NCBI RefSeq assembly: GCF_016127315.1
Contig: NZ_CP065997.1
Location: forward strand, 3,286,001-3,350,000
Reading direction: 5' to 3'
DNA: 64,000 nt
Origin: Achromobacter deleyi
GTDB taxonomy: Bacteria; Pseudomonadota; Gammaproteobacteria; Burkholderiales; Burkholderiaceae_B
Part shown: piece after piece, positions 18,407-29,451 of the stretch
Layout of the letters: the number at the start of each line of letters is the position of its first letter
How positions within the stretch are numbered: position 1 is the first letter of the stretch
Translations under genes and position numbers: made by a program
Notes under the pieces: generated by a model
What the model saw: only the letters and a program-made list of their open reading frames with translations
Told to the model about the DNA's origin: nothing
Database searches by the model: none

Positions 18407-18483
18407 GGGTCTGTAGCTCAGTCGGTTAGAGCACCGTCTTGATAAGGCGGGGGTCGTTGGTTCGAATCCAACCAGACCCACCA
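18407..18483 (+). tRNA. tRNA-Ile(GAT)
   Basis: 77 nt including an encoded CCA. The acceptor stem GGGTCTG pairs with CAGACCC. The anticodon GAT is at 18441-18443 in a CTTGATAAG loop, and the T-loop reads TTCGAATC. It lies in the 16S-23S spacer as usual for an Ile-Ala rrn operon and is released from the rRNA precursor. Confidence 0.97.
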
Positions 18484-18514
18484 AGTATTCGCAGGTAGTT
18501 GATACCGTGAATAT

Positions 18515-18590
18515 GGGGGTGTAGCTCAGCTGGGAGAGCGCCTGCTTTGCAAGCAGGATGTCATCGGTTCGATCCCGTTCACCTCCACCA
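18515..18590 (+). tRNA. tRNA-Ala(TGC)
   Basis: 76 nt including an encoded CCA. The acceptor GGGGGTG pairs with CACCTCC (one G-U). The anticodon TGC is at 18548-18550 between CCTGC and GCAGG arms, and the T-loop reads TTCGATC. It is 31 nt after tRNA-Ile in the 16S-23S spacer. Confidence 0.97.
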
Positions 18591-18692
18591 AGACTTTAAG
18601 ATCACCTGGTGGTGATGTAGAGGCTAACTCATAGCGTCGTGTAGATAATTTCTGCCCGGTCTTATGAGTTAGGTTTTACCTGACAGCTATAT

Positions 18693-18705
18693 TCGTTCTT
18701 TAACA
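18693..18705 (+). promoter_or_regulatory. boxA element upstream of 23S
   Basis: TCGTTCTTTAACA in the tRNA-Ala to 23S spacer, the expected second boxA of an rrn operon, which renews antitermination before 23S is transcribed. Confidence 0.75.
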
Positions 18706-18893
18706 ATCTGGAAGAAGCACAACGAAATGTACTTATCAAGTACTCGGCGCAAGCTGATGAAGATAAGTACGGGTTGTGATTGCATTAATTTTGTTCCAAG
18801 TTCTCAAGACTGGGGTGAATAACCTCAGACTGCTTTGAAACTTATGAACGGCACAAACGCTAATACTCAGGTCCTATAGCCTACAGCGTTATA

Positions 18894-21775
<2,882 letters not shown>

Positions 21776-21977
21776 TATAACACTGATGGTTATGACCTGG
21801 TGATGTAGCGTTCCAAGTGTCGTTCAATACAAAATCTGGCTGCCCCGTCAGCAGCCAGCCAACACCAATTACACCCACTGTGCGGGATCATCGAGCTAGC
21901 CTCTGATCCCCCACACGTTGCGCTTCTTCCAAGATTGGAGCGGTTGTCCCACAAAGGACAATCTCTCAACCAGTTAC

Positions 21978-22091
21978 GCCTGACGACCATAGCAAGGTGG
22001 TACCACTCCTTCCCATCCCGAACAGGACAGTGAAACGCCTTTGCGCCGATGATAGTGGACGGACGTCTGTGAAAGTAGGTCATCGTCAGGC
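21978..22091 (+). rRNA. rrf: 5S ribosomal RNA, copy 1
   Basis: 114 nt. GCCTGACGA pairs with TCGTCAGGC to form helix I. The interior has the conserved CCCATCCCGAACAGGACAGT and GCGCCGATGATAGT segments. It lies about 200 nt after 23S and is followed by a rho-independent terminator at 22102. It differs from copy 2 at three positions in each strand of helix I and at one interior base. Confidence 0.95.
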
Positions 22092-22101
22092 TTTTATTCC
22101 G

Positions 22102-22140
22102 CAAAACCCCATAGGCTCCGCCTGTGGGGTTTTGTCTTTT
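22102..22140 (+). terminator. Rho-independent terminator between the two 5S genes
   Basis: CAAAACCCCA (22102-22111) pairs with TGGGGTTTTG (22125-22134), with an inner AGGC/GCCT pairing, followed by TCTTTT. It is well formed and directly downstream of 5S copy 1, so it should limit transcription into copy 2 unless antitermination persists. Confidence 0.8.
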
Positions 22141-22266
22141 GTGAAAAGCCCGTTTATGCGCGCGGCAGGATTATTGAGCCAGGCTCTGATCGTCGCGCAC
22201 GAAGCTGGCCATGCAGTACCCAGGATTGGAGCGTTCGCCATCGAGGCAGGATGCTCGGCAGGTCAA

Positions 22267-22380
22267 GCCTGATACCCATAGCAAGGTGGTACCACTCCTT
22301 CCCATCCCGAACAGGACAGTGAAACGCCTTCGCGCCGATGATAGTGGACGGACGTCTGTGAAAGTAGGTCAGTATCAGGC
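22267..22380 (+). rRNA. rrf: 5S ribosomal RNA, copy 2
   Basis: 114 nt, nearly identical to copy 1. In helix I the 5' strand carries TAC (22273-22275) where copy 1 has CGA, and the 3' strand carries GTA (22372-22374) where copy 1 has TCG, so all three pairs are kept. One more change (C for T in GCCTTCGCGCCG) is interior. A perfect terminator follows at 22395. It lies 175 nt after copy 1, beyond a terminator, so it depends on read-through or on its own unseen promoter. Confidence 0.95.
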
Positions 22381-22394
22381 AGTTATTCCAAAAG

Positions 22395-22427
22395 AAAACC
22401 CCGCAGGCTGACGCCTGCGGGGTTTTT
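22395..22427 (+). terminator. Strong rho-independent terminator ending the rrn operon
   Basis: A 14-bp perfect stem (22395-22408 with 22413-22426), a TGAC loop and a run of five T. It directly follows 5S copy 2. Confidence 0.92.
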
Positions 22428-22593
22428 GCTTTGTGGCCAGGATTAAGTGGCCTGGCCGCTCTTCATGCAGGAGCGCCGCCTGTTTCCTCTTTCCGAGCTG
22501 GCGGCGCCTTGGTGCGACGCGTTGATGCCGATCTTGGCAGTGACGTCATCACCGCCGCAGCATCATGCGCCTGGCGGGTGGCTCCTGCGGACA

Positions 22594-23358
22594 TCAACTG
22601 GCCTGGCGCTGTGCGGCATCCGGCAGCTGGCGTCGTAGCGCGGCGAAGAACAATTCCGACTGCAGGCGTTCGCTCTGGATCTGCTCCGCGACCTTGGCGG
22701 CGATTTGTGGATCCGCCGGCGCCATGGGCCGGCCAGTGGATTGCGCCAGCACCTGGGCGGTACAGGCGCGCTCGAGGAAGAACAGGTCATCGTAGGCATA
22801 GTCCAGGCGTTCGCCGCAGACCACCACGCCGTGATTACCGAGGAACGCGATATCGGCGCCTTGCATGGCGTGGGCGATGCGTTCGCCTTCGCTGGCATCC
22901 AGGGCCAGGCCGTTGTATTCGCCATCGACGGCGATGCGGCCGTGAAAGCGCATGGCATTCTGGGACAGCGTGGTGTCCAGCGTCCGATCGATCGTCAGCG
23001 TCAGGGCCGTGGCGTACGGCATGTGGGTGTGCAGCACACAGGCCTTGCCGGCGATACGGTGGATCGCGGCGTGGATGAACATGGCGGTGGGCTCGACTTC
23101 GTGGCGTCCCGCGAGTTTCCGGCCCTGGGCGTCGACCAGCACGATATCGTCGGCCTGGACCTCGTTCCACATCAGGCCGCGAGGATTCAGCAGGAAATGA
23201 TCGGTGTCGCCGGGCAGCGCCACGCTGAAGTGGTTGCAGACGCCTTCGCCGAGTCCGTGCGCGGCGGCCGCGCGCAGGGCCAGCGCCAGGTCGGCGCGCA
23301 GGGCCGCGACGCGCTCGGCATGAAAGAGCGCATCGGCGAAGTGGGGGTCTTTGTTCAT
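22594..23358 (-). CDS. Class II aldolase/adducin family protein
   Basis: 254 residues, standard for the single-domain family (fuculose-phosphate aldolase, ribulose-5-phosphate epimerase, and decarboxylase or dehydratase relatives). The zinc ligands are H110 and H112 in VLHTHMPYATAL and H176 in GNHGVVVCG; the phosphate or substrate loop is CNHFSVALPG near 41. The conserved catalytic Glu position after HxH is less clear, so aldolase chemistry is not certain. It is downstream of a HAD hydrolase gene on the same strand, 162 nt away across a hairpin, and upstream of that is a divergent LysR gene. Together they suggest a small regulated catabolic unit of unknown substrate. Confidence 0.85.
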   Translation of the reverse strand: MNKDPHFADALFHAERVAALRADLALALRAAAAHGLGEGVCNHFSVALPGDTDHFLLNPRGLMWNEVQADDIVLVDAQGRKLAGRHEVEPTAMFIHAAIHRIAGKACVLHTHMPYATALTLTIDRTLDTTLSQNAMRFHGRIAVDGEYNGLALDASEGERIAHAMQGADIAFLGNHGVVVCGERLDYAYDDLFFLERACTAQVLAQSTGRPMAPADPQIAAKVAEQIQSERLQSELFFAALRRQLPDAAQRQAS

Positions 23359-23474
23359 GGGCAGCCCGAAGTCAGAGTCGAAAGTGATGGGAGGGTGGAG
23401 GAATGCCGAAATGCCGAAATCCTGATGCCCATTGCCTTGCCTTGAGCACGCGGGCCGGGATCTTGTCGGGCAAG

Positions 23475-23499
23475 GCCGGCAGCGGCTTGCGCTGCCGGC
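23475..23499 (-). promoter_or_regulatory. Intercistronic hairpin between the HAD and aldolase genes
   Basis: A perfect 10-bp stem (GCCGGCAGCG with CGCTGCCGGC) and a 5-nt loop lie 21 nt after the HAD stop. There is no T-tract, so it more likely stabilises or attenuates the mRNA than terminates it. Confidence 0.5.
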
Positions 23500-23520
23500 C
23501 CGCGGATTCGGATCCAGATT

Positions 23521-24234
23521 TCAGATCCAGCCGGCCTGTTGGAACAGGCCGGGGACTTTATCCAGACTCGATACAGTAGCGTCGGGGCGATAGTCCGGCA
23601 AGGGCTGGCGGCCGGTGCCGCGGTCGATCCAGACACAGCGGAAGCCGATATCGCGCGCGGCGGCGTGGTCCAGGTGCGGACTGGCGCAGATGTGCACGAC
23701 CTCATCAGGCGTGACACCCAGGCTTTCGTGGGCGTGGGCGAAGATGCGCCGCGACGGCTTGTAGGCGCCCGCCTGCTCGGCCGTGATGACGCGGTCGATG
23801 TGGCCGCCCAGTTGCGCCACGTTGCCGGCGATGATGGCGTCATCGGTGTTGGAGATGATGCACAGGCGGAATCCGGCGCGTTTCAGCGCGGCCAGGGTGT
23901 CGACCACCTCGGGAAATGGCGGCATGGCCGAGATGCTGCCTGTCAGCAGCTCGGCGTCCTGCGGCCGGTAGGCCAGGCCGAGGTCGCCCATGGTGAGCCG
24001 CAGCGATTCGCGGGTGACGTCGACGAAGCGCATATGGGGCGGGGTGCGCTCCAGGCGGTGTTCGTGTTCGTCGTAGACGTGCAGGAATTGCGCCGGCGTC
24101 GGCGTGTGCTGGCGCGTTTCGCCCGCGGCCAGGATTCGCGCGACCGCGGCCTGCAGGCCTTCATCCCATTGGATCAGGGTGCCGTAGCAGTCGAACGTGA
24201 GCCATTGCGGGCGGGGGAGATGGTCCAGGGGCAT
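23521..24234 (-). CDS. HAD-superfamily hydrolase, haloacid dehalogenase type II
   Basis: 237 residues. Motif I is WLTFDCYGTLI with nucleophile D15; a cap domain covers about 20-105. Motif II is IISNTDD near 124, motif III is the Lys in AYKPSRRIF near 158, and motif IV is around SPHLDHAAARDIGFRCVW near 185. This pattern fits (S)-2-haloacid dehalogenase-type HADs, many of which actually act on phosphoester or unknown substrates. Predicted cytosolic. Co-directional with the class II aldolase gene and divergent from the LysR gene at 24478, the likely regulator. Confidence 0.85.
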   Translation of the reverse strand: MPLDHLPRPQWLTFDCYGTLIQWDEGLQAAVARILAAGETRQHTPTPAQFLHVYDEHEHRLERTPPHMRFVDVTRESLRLTMGDLGLAYRPQDAELLTGSISAMPPFPEVVDTLAALKRAGFRLCIISNTDDAIIAGNVAQLGGHIDRVITAEQAGAYKPSRRIFAHAHESLGVTPDEVVHICASPHLDHAAARDIGFRCVWIDRGTGRQPLPDYRPDATVSSLDKVPGLFQQAGWI

Positions 24235-24477
24235 GGGAATTCCTTTTTGGCGCCGTTGGAGATGGAACCAGCTTAGGATTTGGCCTGGTGAGTTGTAAAA
24301 TTAATAATTGGACTCACGTCAGTGGAATAATAAATATCGCTGAGGCGTGGCTCCTGACCTGTGTGGCACGGGATCGATTCGGACACGGGCAACCTTGCTT
24401 CCATTTGCCTGGCACAACGTCAGGCGTCGCATGGGATGCCATCGGACACGCCACAAGAACACACCCGAGGACACACC

Positions 24478-25365
24478 ATGCTTGATCTTGAACTGTTGAG
24501 GACCCTCGTCTGCGTGGTCGATGAAGGCAGTTTCACGCGGGCGGCGGGGCGGGTGCATCGGACGCAATCGACCGTGAGCCAGCAGGTGCGCAAGCTGGAG
24601 CAGACCGTGGGCAAGACCTTGCTGCTGCGCGACCGGGCCGGCAACCAGGTGCAGGCCACCGAGGATGGCGAGTTGATGCTGGCCTATGCGCGCAAGCTGC
24701 TGGCGATGGCGGACGAGGCCGAGCTGGTGCTGTCGGCGCCGCGGCGGATGCAGGCGATCCGGTTGGGTATTCCGGAGGATTTCGATGTGTCGCGGCTGGC
24801 GGCGCTGCTGGCCGGCTTCGCCGCCAGCCATCCGGAGATCCGTCTTGAAACCGGCAGCGGCATGAGCACCGATCTGAAGGCGGGGCTGGCCGCGGGGGAG
24901 CTGGACCTGGCGTTGATCAAGCGTGAGCCGGGCGATGGCCCGTGCCTGGCGTCCTGGCCCGAGCGCCTGGTCTGGGTGGGGAACAAGGCCCTGCTGCGGG
25001 GCGAGGCACCCGTGCCGCTGGTGCTGTTTCCGCAGGGCTGCATCTATCGCAAGCGCATGATCTACGCGTTGGAAAGCGCCGGCCTGCCTTGGCGCGCCGC
25101 GTATCACAGCCAGAGCCTGACGGGCGTGCAGGCGGCGGTGGCGGCGGGGCTGGGGATCTCGTTGCTGCCGGCGTTCGCCTGCCTGCCGGAGCACGGGATA
25201 CTCGGCGCGGCGCAAGGGCTGGCGCCGGCGCCGCATACCGAACTGGCGATCGTGGGCGAAGCGCGCGCCGCGGCGGGTGGCGCGGTGGCGAATCTGATCG
25301 AGGTGTTGAAGCGGGCCGTGGGCGAGGACGGTGAAGTATCGCGCCGTCGGTTGGCGTCAGCCTAG
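24478..25365 (+). CDS. LysR family transcriptional regulator
   Basis: 295 residues. The HTH is FTRAAGRVHRTQSTVSQQVR (residues about 18-37). The effector domain starts near IRLGIPEDFDVSRLAAL and has GVQAAVAAGLGISLLPAF near the C-terminal lobe. It is divergent from the HAD-aldolase pair, with 243 nt between start codons, and probably regulates it. Its last 9 nt overlap the convergent SEC-C protein gene. That intergenic gap includes an AT-rich stretch (about 24292-24345) which would suit an operator and overlapping promoters, but no clear palindrome was found. Confidence 0.9.
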   Translation: MLDLELLRTLVCVVDEGSFTRAAGRVHRTQSTVSQQVRKLEQTVGKTLLLRDRAGNQVQATEDGELMLAYARKLLAMADEAELVLSAPRRMQAIRLGIPEDFDVSRLAALLAGFAASHPEIRLETGSGMSTDLKAGLAAGELDLALIKREPGDGPCLASWPERLVWVGNKALLRGEAPVPLVLFPQGCIYRKRMIYALESAGLPWRAAYHSQSLTGVQAAVAAGLGISLLPAFACLPEHGILGAAQGLAPAPHTELAIVGEARAAAGGAVANLIEVLKRAVGEDGEVSRRRLASA

Positions 25366-25752
25366 GTCGCCGTCCACGTAGTACCAGCGTCCGCCTTCGC
25401 GCACGAAACGGCTGACTTCGTGCATCCGGCTGGCGCGTCCGGCCAGGCGGCTGCGCGCGACGAATTCGACGGTGGCGTGATCGGCATCCTGGTCGCGAGC
25501 CTGCTTGACCGTCAGGCCGAGCCATTTCAGGCCCGGCGGGTTCGGTTCAAGCGAGGCCGGCCGGGTGCCGGGATGCCAGGTGTCGAGCAGGTAGGCGAGC
25601 CGGTCCAGCACGAAGGCGCTGTAGCGCGAGCGCATCAGGTCTTGCGCGGTGGGGGCCTGCAAGGCCTGCGGGCCCTGGTGCCAGCGGCCGCAACAGGCGG
25701 CGTAGGGCCTGGCCGTGCCGCAGGGACAGGCAATCGGGTCTGGCGTGGTCAC
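25357..25752 (-). CDS. YchJ-like SEC-C motif protein (GTG start)
   Basis: 131 residues. The N-terminal CPCGTARPYAACCGRWHQG is the SEC-C zinc-binding motif, and the rest (SRYSAFVLDRLAYLLDTWHP to FVREGGRWYYVDGD) is the NTF2-like YchJ domain. Function is unknown; it was once annotated as UPF0225. The start is a GTG at 25752, because the reading frame has no suitable ATG near the motif. The 3' end overlaps the LysR gene by 9 nt on the other strand, and the gene is 6 nt downstream of the small GNAT gene on the same strand, so the two are probably one transcript. Confidence 0.88.
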   Translation of the reverse strand: MTTPDPIACPCGTARPYAACCGRWHQGPQALQAPTAQDLMRSRYSAFVLDRLAYLLDTWHPGTRPASLEPNPPGLKWLGLTVKQARDQDADHATVEFVARSRLAGRASRMHEVSRFVREGGRWYYVDGDLG

Positions 25753-25758
25753 GGTGAA

Positions 25759-26031
25759 TCAGGCGAGCAGGTCGTTGTATTCGGGATGGCGGCGCATGTA
25801 GACGTCGGCGTAGGAGCACTGCGGCCGTACCTTCCAGCCTTGCGCGCGGGCCGAGTCCAGCGCGGCGCGGGTGAGTTCGGCGGCGATGCCGCGGCCGCCG
25901 ACCTGGCTGGGCACGCCGGTATGGGTGATGGTCATCACGCCGTCGCGCAGATGGTAGTCGAGCACGCACAGTACGCCGTCGACGGTGGCGGTGTAGCGCG
26001 AGTGCTCGGTGTCGTGGATGACGGAAACCAT
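25759..26031 (-). CDS. Small GNAT-like N-acetyltransferase (YidJ/Acetyltransf_CG type)
   Basis: 90 residues, matching the short single-domain GCN5-related family. The acetyl-CoA binding turn is GVPSQVGGRGIAAELTRAAL, and the C-terminal PQCSYADVYMRRHPEYNDL contains the conserved Cys-Ser-Tyr of the family. AGGA 8-9 nt upstream supports the ATG at 26031; upstream in-frame ATGs exist. Substrate unknown. It is 80 nt after the dehydrogenase stop and 6 nt before the SEC-C gene. Confidence 0.85.
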   Translation of the reverse strand: MVSVIHDTEHSRYTATVDGVLCVLDYHLRDGVMTITHTGVPSQVGGRGIAAELTRAALDSARAQGWKVRPQCSYADVYMRRHPEYNDLLA

Positions 26032-26111
26032 GGGGCATTCCTGCATGGGGAGTGGGGAGCCTGCGTGGCAGGGTGTCGATATAGGATACCAGCGGCGGCA
26101 GGCGGCCCGGG

Positions 26112-27056
26112 TCAGCGTTGCAGGATCTTCAGCAGCGCCGTCAATTGCGCATCGCGCGTTTCGACCAGGTCGGCGATGCTGCGCGTGCCGGCCTCGGCGT
26201 TGACGCCATCGATCAGGCGGCGTTGCAGTTCGGGCGTGACCTCGGGCGAGCCCAGGTCGTCCCACCAGGTCTGCACCGGTCCCAGCAGGTGGTCCATGAA
26301 GTTGGCCAGGCCGCCGGCGCCGCCGCCGAGGTTGAAGGTCATGTGCGGGCCGAACAGGGCCCAGCGCAGGCCGGGGCCTTGCGACACGGCGGCGTCGATG
26401 TCGGCCACGCTGGCGACGTTGTCGGCGGCCAGGTGGATCGCTTCGCGCCACAGGGCGGCCTGCAGGCGGTTGGCGATGTGACCCGGCACTTCCTTGTTCA
26501 GGCGGATCGGGTGCTTGCCCAGTTGGCGATAGAAGGCGATGCAGCGCTCGATGGTGGCGTCCGAGGTCTGCTTGCCGCCCACCACCTCCACCAGCGGAAT
26601 CAGGTGCGGCGGATTGAACGGGTGGCCGATGACGAAGCGCTCCGCGTGCTGGCAACGCGCCTGCAGCCGGCTCATGATGAGCCCGGACGAACTGGAGGCG
26701 ACGATCGCGTGGGGCGCGAGCAGCGCGTCCATGCGGGCGAACAGGTCGGTCTTGAAGTCTTCGCGCTCGGGCGCGTTTTCCTGCACGAAGTCGACGCCTT
26801 GCAGCGCGGTGGCCAGGTCGGGCTCGAAACGCAGGGTGTCGGGCGTCGCGCCCGCGGCGACGCGTCCCAGTTCGGCCAGCACCGGCCAGGCGGCGGCGAC
26901 GCGCGCGCGTGTCAGCGGCTCGGCGTCGGCCGCGGGATCGCAGACCACGACGTCCAGTCCGTGCGCCAGGAACAACGCGGCCCAGCTGGCGCCGATGGTG
27001 CCGGCGCCGACGATGGCGACGCGGCGGATGGCGGGGTGGGGGGACGAGTCGGTCAT
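26112..27056 (-). CDS. 3-hydroxyacyl-CoA dehydrogenase family protein (carnitine dehydrogenase-like)
   Basis: 314 residues. The Rossmann NAD site is VAIVGAGTIGASWAALFLA at about residues 13-31, with an acidic D40 after the second strand that favours NAD over NADP. The catalytic His region is VIGHPFNPPHLIPLVEVVGG near 142-161, with Ser and Asn contacts (SSSSGL; KEVPGHIANRLQAALWREA near 185). The C-terminal helical domain is near 190-300. Size and motifs resemble L-carnitine 3-dehydrogenase and short 3-hydroxybutyryl-CoA dehydrogenases, which oxidise a beta-hydroxy group with NAD. Reading alone cannot fix the substrate. It heads a minus-strand run with the GNAT and SEC-C genes. Confidence 0.85.
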   Translation of the reverse strand: MTDSSPHPAIRRVAIVGAGTIGASWAALFLAHGLDVVVCDPAADAEPLTRARVAAAWPVLAELGRVAAGATPDTLRFEPDLATALQGVDFVQENAPEREDFKTDLFARMDALLAPHAIVASSSSGLIMSRLQARCQHAERFVIGHPFNPPHLIPLVEVVGGKQTSDATIERCIAFYRQLGKHPIRLNKEVPGHIANRLQAALWREAIHLAADNVASVADIDAAVSQGPGLRWALFGPHMTFNLGGGAGGLANFMDHLLGPVQTWWDDLGSPEVTPELQRRLIDGVNAEAGTRSIADLVETRDAQLTALLKILQR

Positions 27057-27245
27057 GCGGCGCTCCAGAGGATGTCGATGGGAAGGCCCATTGTGAAGCA
27101 AAGCGGGCAGGGTTGCCACGCGCGAGGCCGGCGGGCAAGATAGCGCAGCCCCGGCGCCATCGTGGCGGCTGCGTGGCGTGTTTTTCCGCGGCGCGGCCCG
27201 GCGCGGGCTGGCCGCGCGTATCTTCACTGCTGACTGGAGCGTTTC

Positions 27246-27878
27246 ATGGAGTCGTCGCGATCCGGCGAACGGCGAGCGGTGCCGTACTTCTGCCAATGGG
27301 AATCGGCGCATCGGGCGGGCGAGATCATCCGCCAGGAACTGCGCCTCGAGGATGACCCGGCGTGGCGCGCATCGGGCGCGCGCGACGTTGAGGAATATGC
27401 GCGCTGGGCCAGCCATGTCTGCGGCATGGCCTGCCTGAAGATGGTGCTGGCCGCCGAGACCGGGCAGGTCCATCCGACGCTGGAACTGGCGCGTCGCAGC
27501 CTGCCTTATGGCGCCTACACGGAGAACGCCGAGGGGCACATCAAGGGAATGATCTACGCGCCGTTCGTGCGCTTCGTGGCCGAGCAATTCGGGCTGCGGG
27601 CGCAAGTGCGGGTGGACCTGCGCGCGGACGAGTTGCCTGCGCTGATGGACGGCGCGGCCTATTTCGTGGCGTCGGTGCATCCGTGGATCCGCTGGCCGGA
27701 GCGCGAGCCGCCGGCCAGGGGCGGGCACCTGGTGCTGGTGACGCGGGCCACGCCGGCGCATGTGATCTTCCACAATCCTTCCGGCGAACCCGGCGCGCAG
27801 GCCGATGCCTGTGTGCCCATGGCGGCGTTCGAGCGCGCGTTCGCCGGGCGGGGCGTCGCGATCCTGCGCGCGACTTGA
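27246..27878 (+). CDS. C39-like cysteine peptidase family protein
   Basis: 210 residues. The papain-like C39 triad is visible: C59 in HVCGMACLKMVLA, H161 in GGHLVLVTR and N177 in IFHNPSGE, near the usual spacing. No signal peptide or transmembrane segment precedes it, unlike peptidase domains of bacteriocin exporters, so it is probably cytosolic. It may act as a peptidase on an unknown substrate or have a transglutaminase-like role. It is alone: divergent from the dehydrogenase and convergent with the MFS gene (13-nt gap between stop codons). No bacteriocin-like peptide gene was seen next to it. Confidence 0.78.
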   Translation: MESSRSGERRAVPYFCQWESAHRAGEIIRQELRLEDDPAWRASGARDVEEYARWASHVCGMACLKMVLAAETGQVHPTLELARRSLPYGAYTENAEGHIKGMIYAPFVRFVAEQFGLRAQVRVDLRADELPALMDGAAYFVASVHPWIRWPEREPPARGGHLVLVTRATPAHVIFHNPSGEPGAQADACVPMAAFERAFAGRGVAILRAT

Positions 27879-27891
27879 GAGGACCGGCGCG

Positions 27892-29304
27892 TCAGGCGTT
27901 GCGGGCCCGGCGCAGATAGCGCCACACCAGCGCCGCGGCGCCGAGGTAGCCCGCCGCGATGATGGCGTAGGCGGCGGGCAGGCTGGCGTGCCAGTCCGGC
28001 AGCAGGTGCAGGATGGTGCCCATGATCGCGACGCCGACCAGCGCGCCCGATTGGCGGTTGGCGTTCAGCGCGGCGGCCGCGCTGTTGGCGTGGTGCTTGC
28101 CGGAGACCTGCATCACCACGCTGGTCATGGCGGGCACCGCGATGCCAACGCCCAGGTTGGCCAGCGCCACGATCACCGCGAACGGCCAGTAGCGCATGTC
28201 GGGCGCGAAGGTGAGCAGGCCGACCGCGCTCATGGCGGTGGCCAGGGAGATGCCGCCCAGCAACGCGGCCGAGACGTTCCAGCGCGCAGAGACGCGGCGC
28301 GACAGCAGGTTGCCGATCGAGAACACGGCCAGCATCGGCACCAGCTGGATGCCGGTCTGCAGGGCGTCGGCGCCGCGCGCATGCTGCAGGAACAGGCTCA
28401 GCAGGAATAGCTGGCCATAGGCCGCGAGGTTGATGAGGAAGCCGACGCCGTTGGCCGCCGCGAATTGCGGGGTCTGGAACAGCGCGCGCGGCAGGATGGG
28501 CTCGGCATGGCGCCGCTCGCGGCGCACCAGCGCCAGCGTGGCCGCCGCGCACAGGGCGACCGCGCCCAGGATGGGCGCCGACGACCAGCCGTAGGCGTTG
28601 CCCTGGATCAGCGCGAAACACAGCGCGGACAGCGCCACCACGCCGAGCACGTGGCTCAACGGGTTGAGCGCGCGCGGACGGCGCGGCGCGGCCTGGATGC
28701 GGCGCCGCGCCAGCCACAGGCCGGCCAGGCCCAGCGGCAGGTTGATGAGGAAGATGCCGCGCCAGCCGAATTGATGGATCAGCACGCCGCCCAGCAGCGG
28801 GCCGGCGGCGCCGGCCACCGCCACGATGGCCGACCAGGCGGCCAGCATGCGGTTGCGCACCTGCTCGTCTTCGTAGGCGTGGGTCAGCAGGCTGAGCGAG
28901 CTGGGCATGAACAGCGCTGCGCCCAATCCCTGCAGCATGCGGGCGGCGATCAGCAGGTCGCCGCCGGGCGCGATGCCGCAAAGCAGCGAGGCCAGCGTGA
29001 AGACGCCCAGCCCGGCCAGGTAGATGGTCTTGGCGCCATAGCGGTCGGCCAGGGCGCCGGCCACCAGCAGCAGGGCGGCGAAGGTCAGCGTGTAGCCGTC
29101 GACGATCCACACCAGGTCGGTGAGCGGCACGGTGAACTGCTGCGCGATGCTGGGCAGGGCGACGTTGACGACGGTGACGTCCAGCATCGCCATGACGAAA
29201 CCGATGGCCAGGGTGACCAGGGGCAGCAGGCCGGTGACGGCGGGACGCGGGACGGGATCCGCCGGGACGGGCGGGAGGGGGGCGGTGGAGCAGGCGGTGC
29301 GCAT
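27892..29304 (-). CDS. MFS drug:H+ antiporter, DHA2 (14-TMS) family
   Basis: 470 residues with about 14 hydrophobic segments. Motif A-like GALADRYGAKTIYLAG is after TM2, and motif D1 (AMLDVTVVNVALPSI) is in TM1, characteristic of EmrB/QacA-type exporters. It would expel hydrophobic or cationic compounds across the inner membrane using the proton gradient. The ATG at 29304 has GGAAG upstream and matches the family start. It is divergent from a LysR gene at 29452 with a palindromic operator-like site between them, so the LysR protein very likely controls its expression. Confidence 0.9.
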   Translation of the reverse strand: MRTACSTAPLPPVPADPVPRPAVTGLLPLVTLAIGFVMAMLDVTVVNVALPSIAQQFTVPLTDLVWIVDGYTLTFAALLLVAGALADRYGAKTIYLAGLGVFTLASLLCGIAPGGDLLIAARMLQGLGAALFMPSSLSLLTHAYEDEQVRNRMLAAWSAIVAVAGAAGPLLGGVLIHQFGWRGIFLINLPLGLAGLWLARRRIQAAPRRPRALNPLSHVLGVVALSALCFALIQGNAYGWSSAPILGAVALCAAATLALVRRERRHAEPILPRALFQTPQFAAANGVGFLINLAAYGQLFLLSLFLQHARGADALQTGIQLVPMLAVFSIGNLLSRRVSARWNVSAALLGGISLATAMSAVGLLTFAPDMRYWPFAVIVALANLGVGIAVPAMTSVVMQVSGKHHANSAAAALNANRQSGALVGVAIMGTILHLLPDWHASLPAAYAIIAAGYLGAAALVWRYLRRARNA

Positions 29305-29354
29305 GGCGGGGACTTCCGGGGGACTATCCGAGGCGCACAGCTTAGGGCGTTTCC

Positions 29355-29406
29355 GTGATGCAAAAAATAGGAGAAATTGCTCTATAGTGATGCAAAATTG
29401 CATCAC
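29355..29406. promoter_or_regulatory. Shared operator region: half-site plus perfect 9-2-9 palindrome
   Basis: GTGATGCAA (29387-29395), AA, TTGCATCAC (29398-29406) is a perfect inverted repeat. The same half-site also occurs at 29355-29363. The -10-like TATAGT (29383-29388) overlaps the palindrome, so a bound regulator could block or reshape RNA polymerase binding. It lies between the divergent MFS and LysR genes, about 50-100 nt from each start. Confidence 0.7.
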
Positions 29407-29451
29407 GCAGTCGACCTATGCTCTGATCGTTTCTTGAAGGCATCCGTCACC

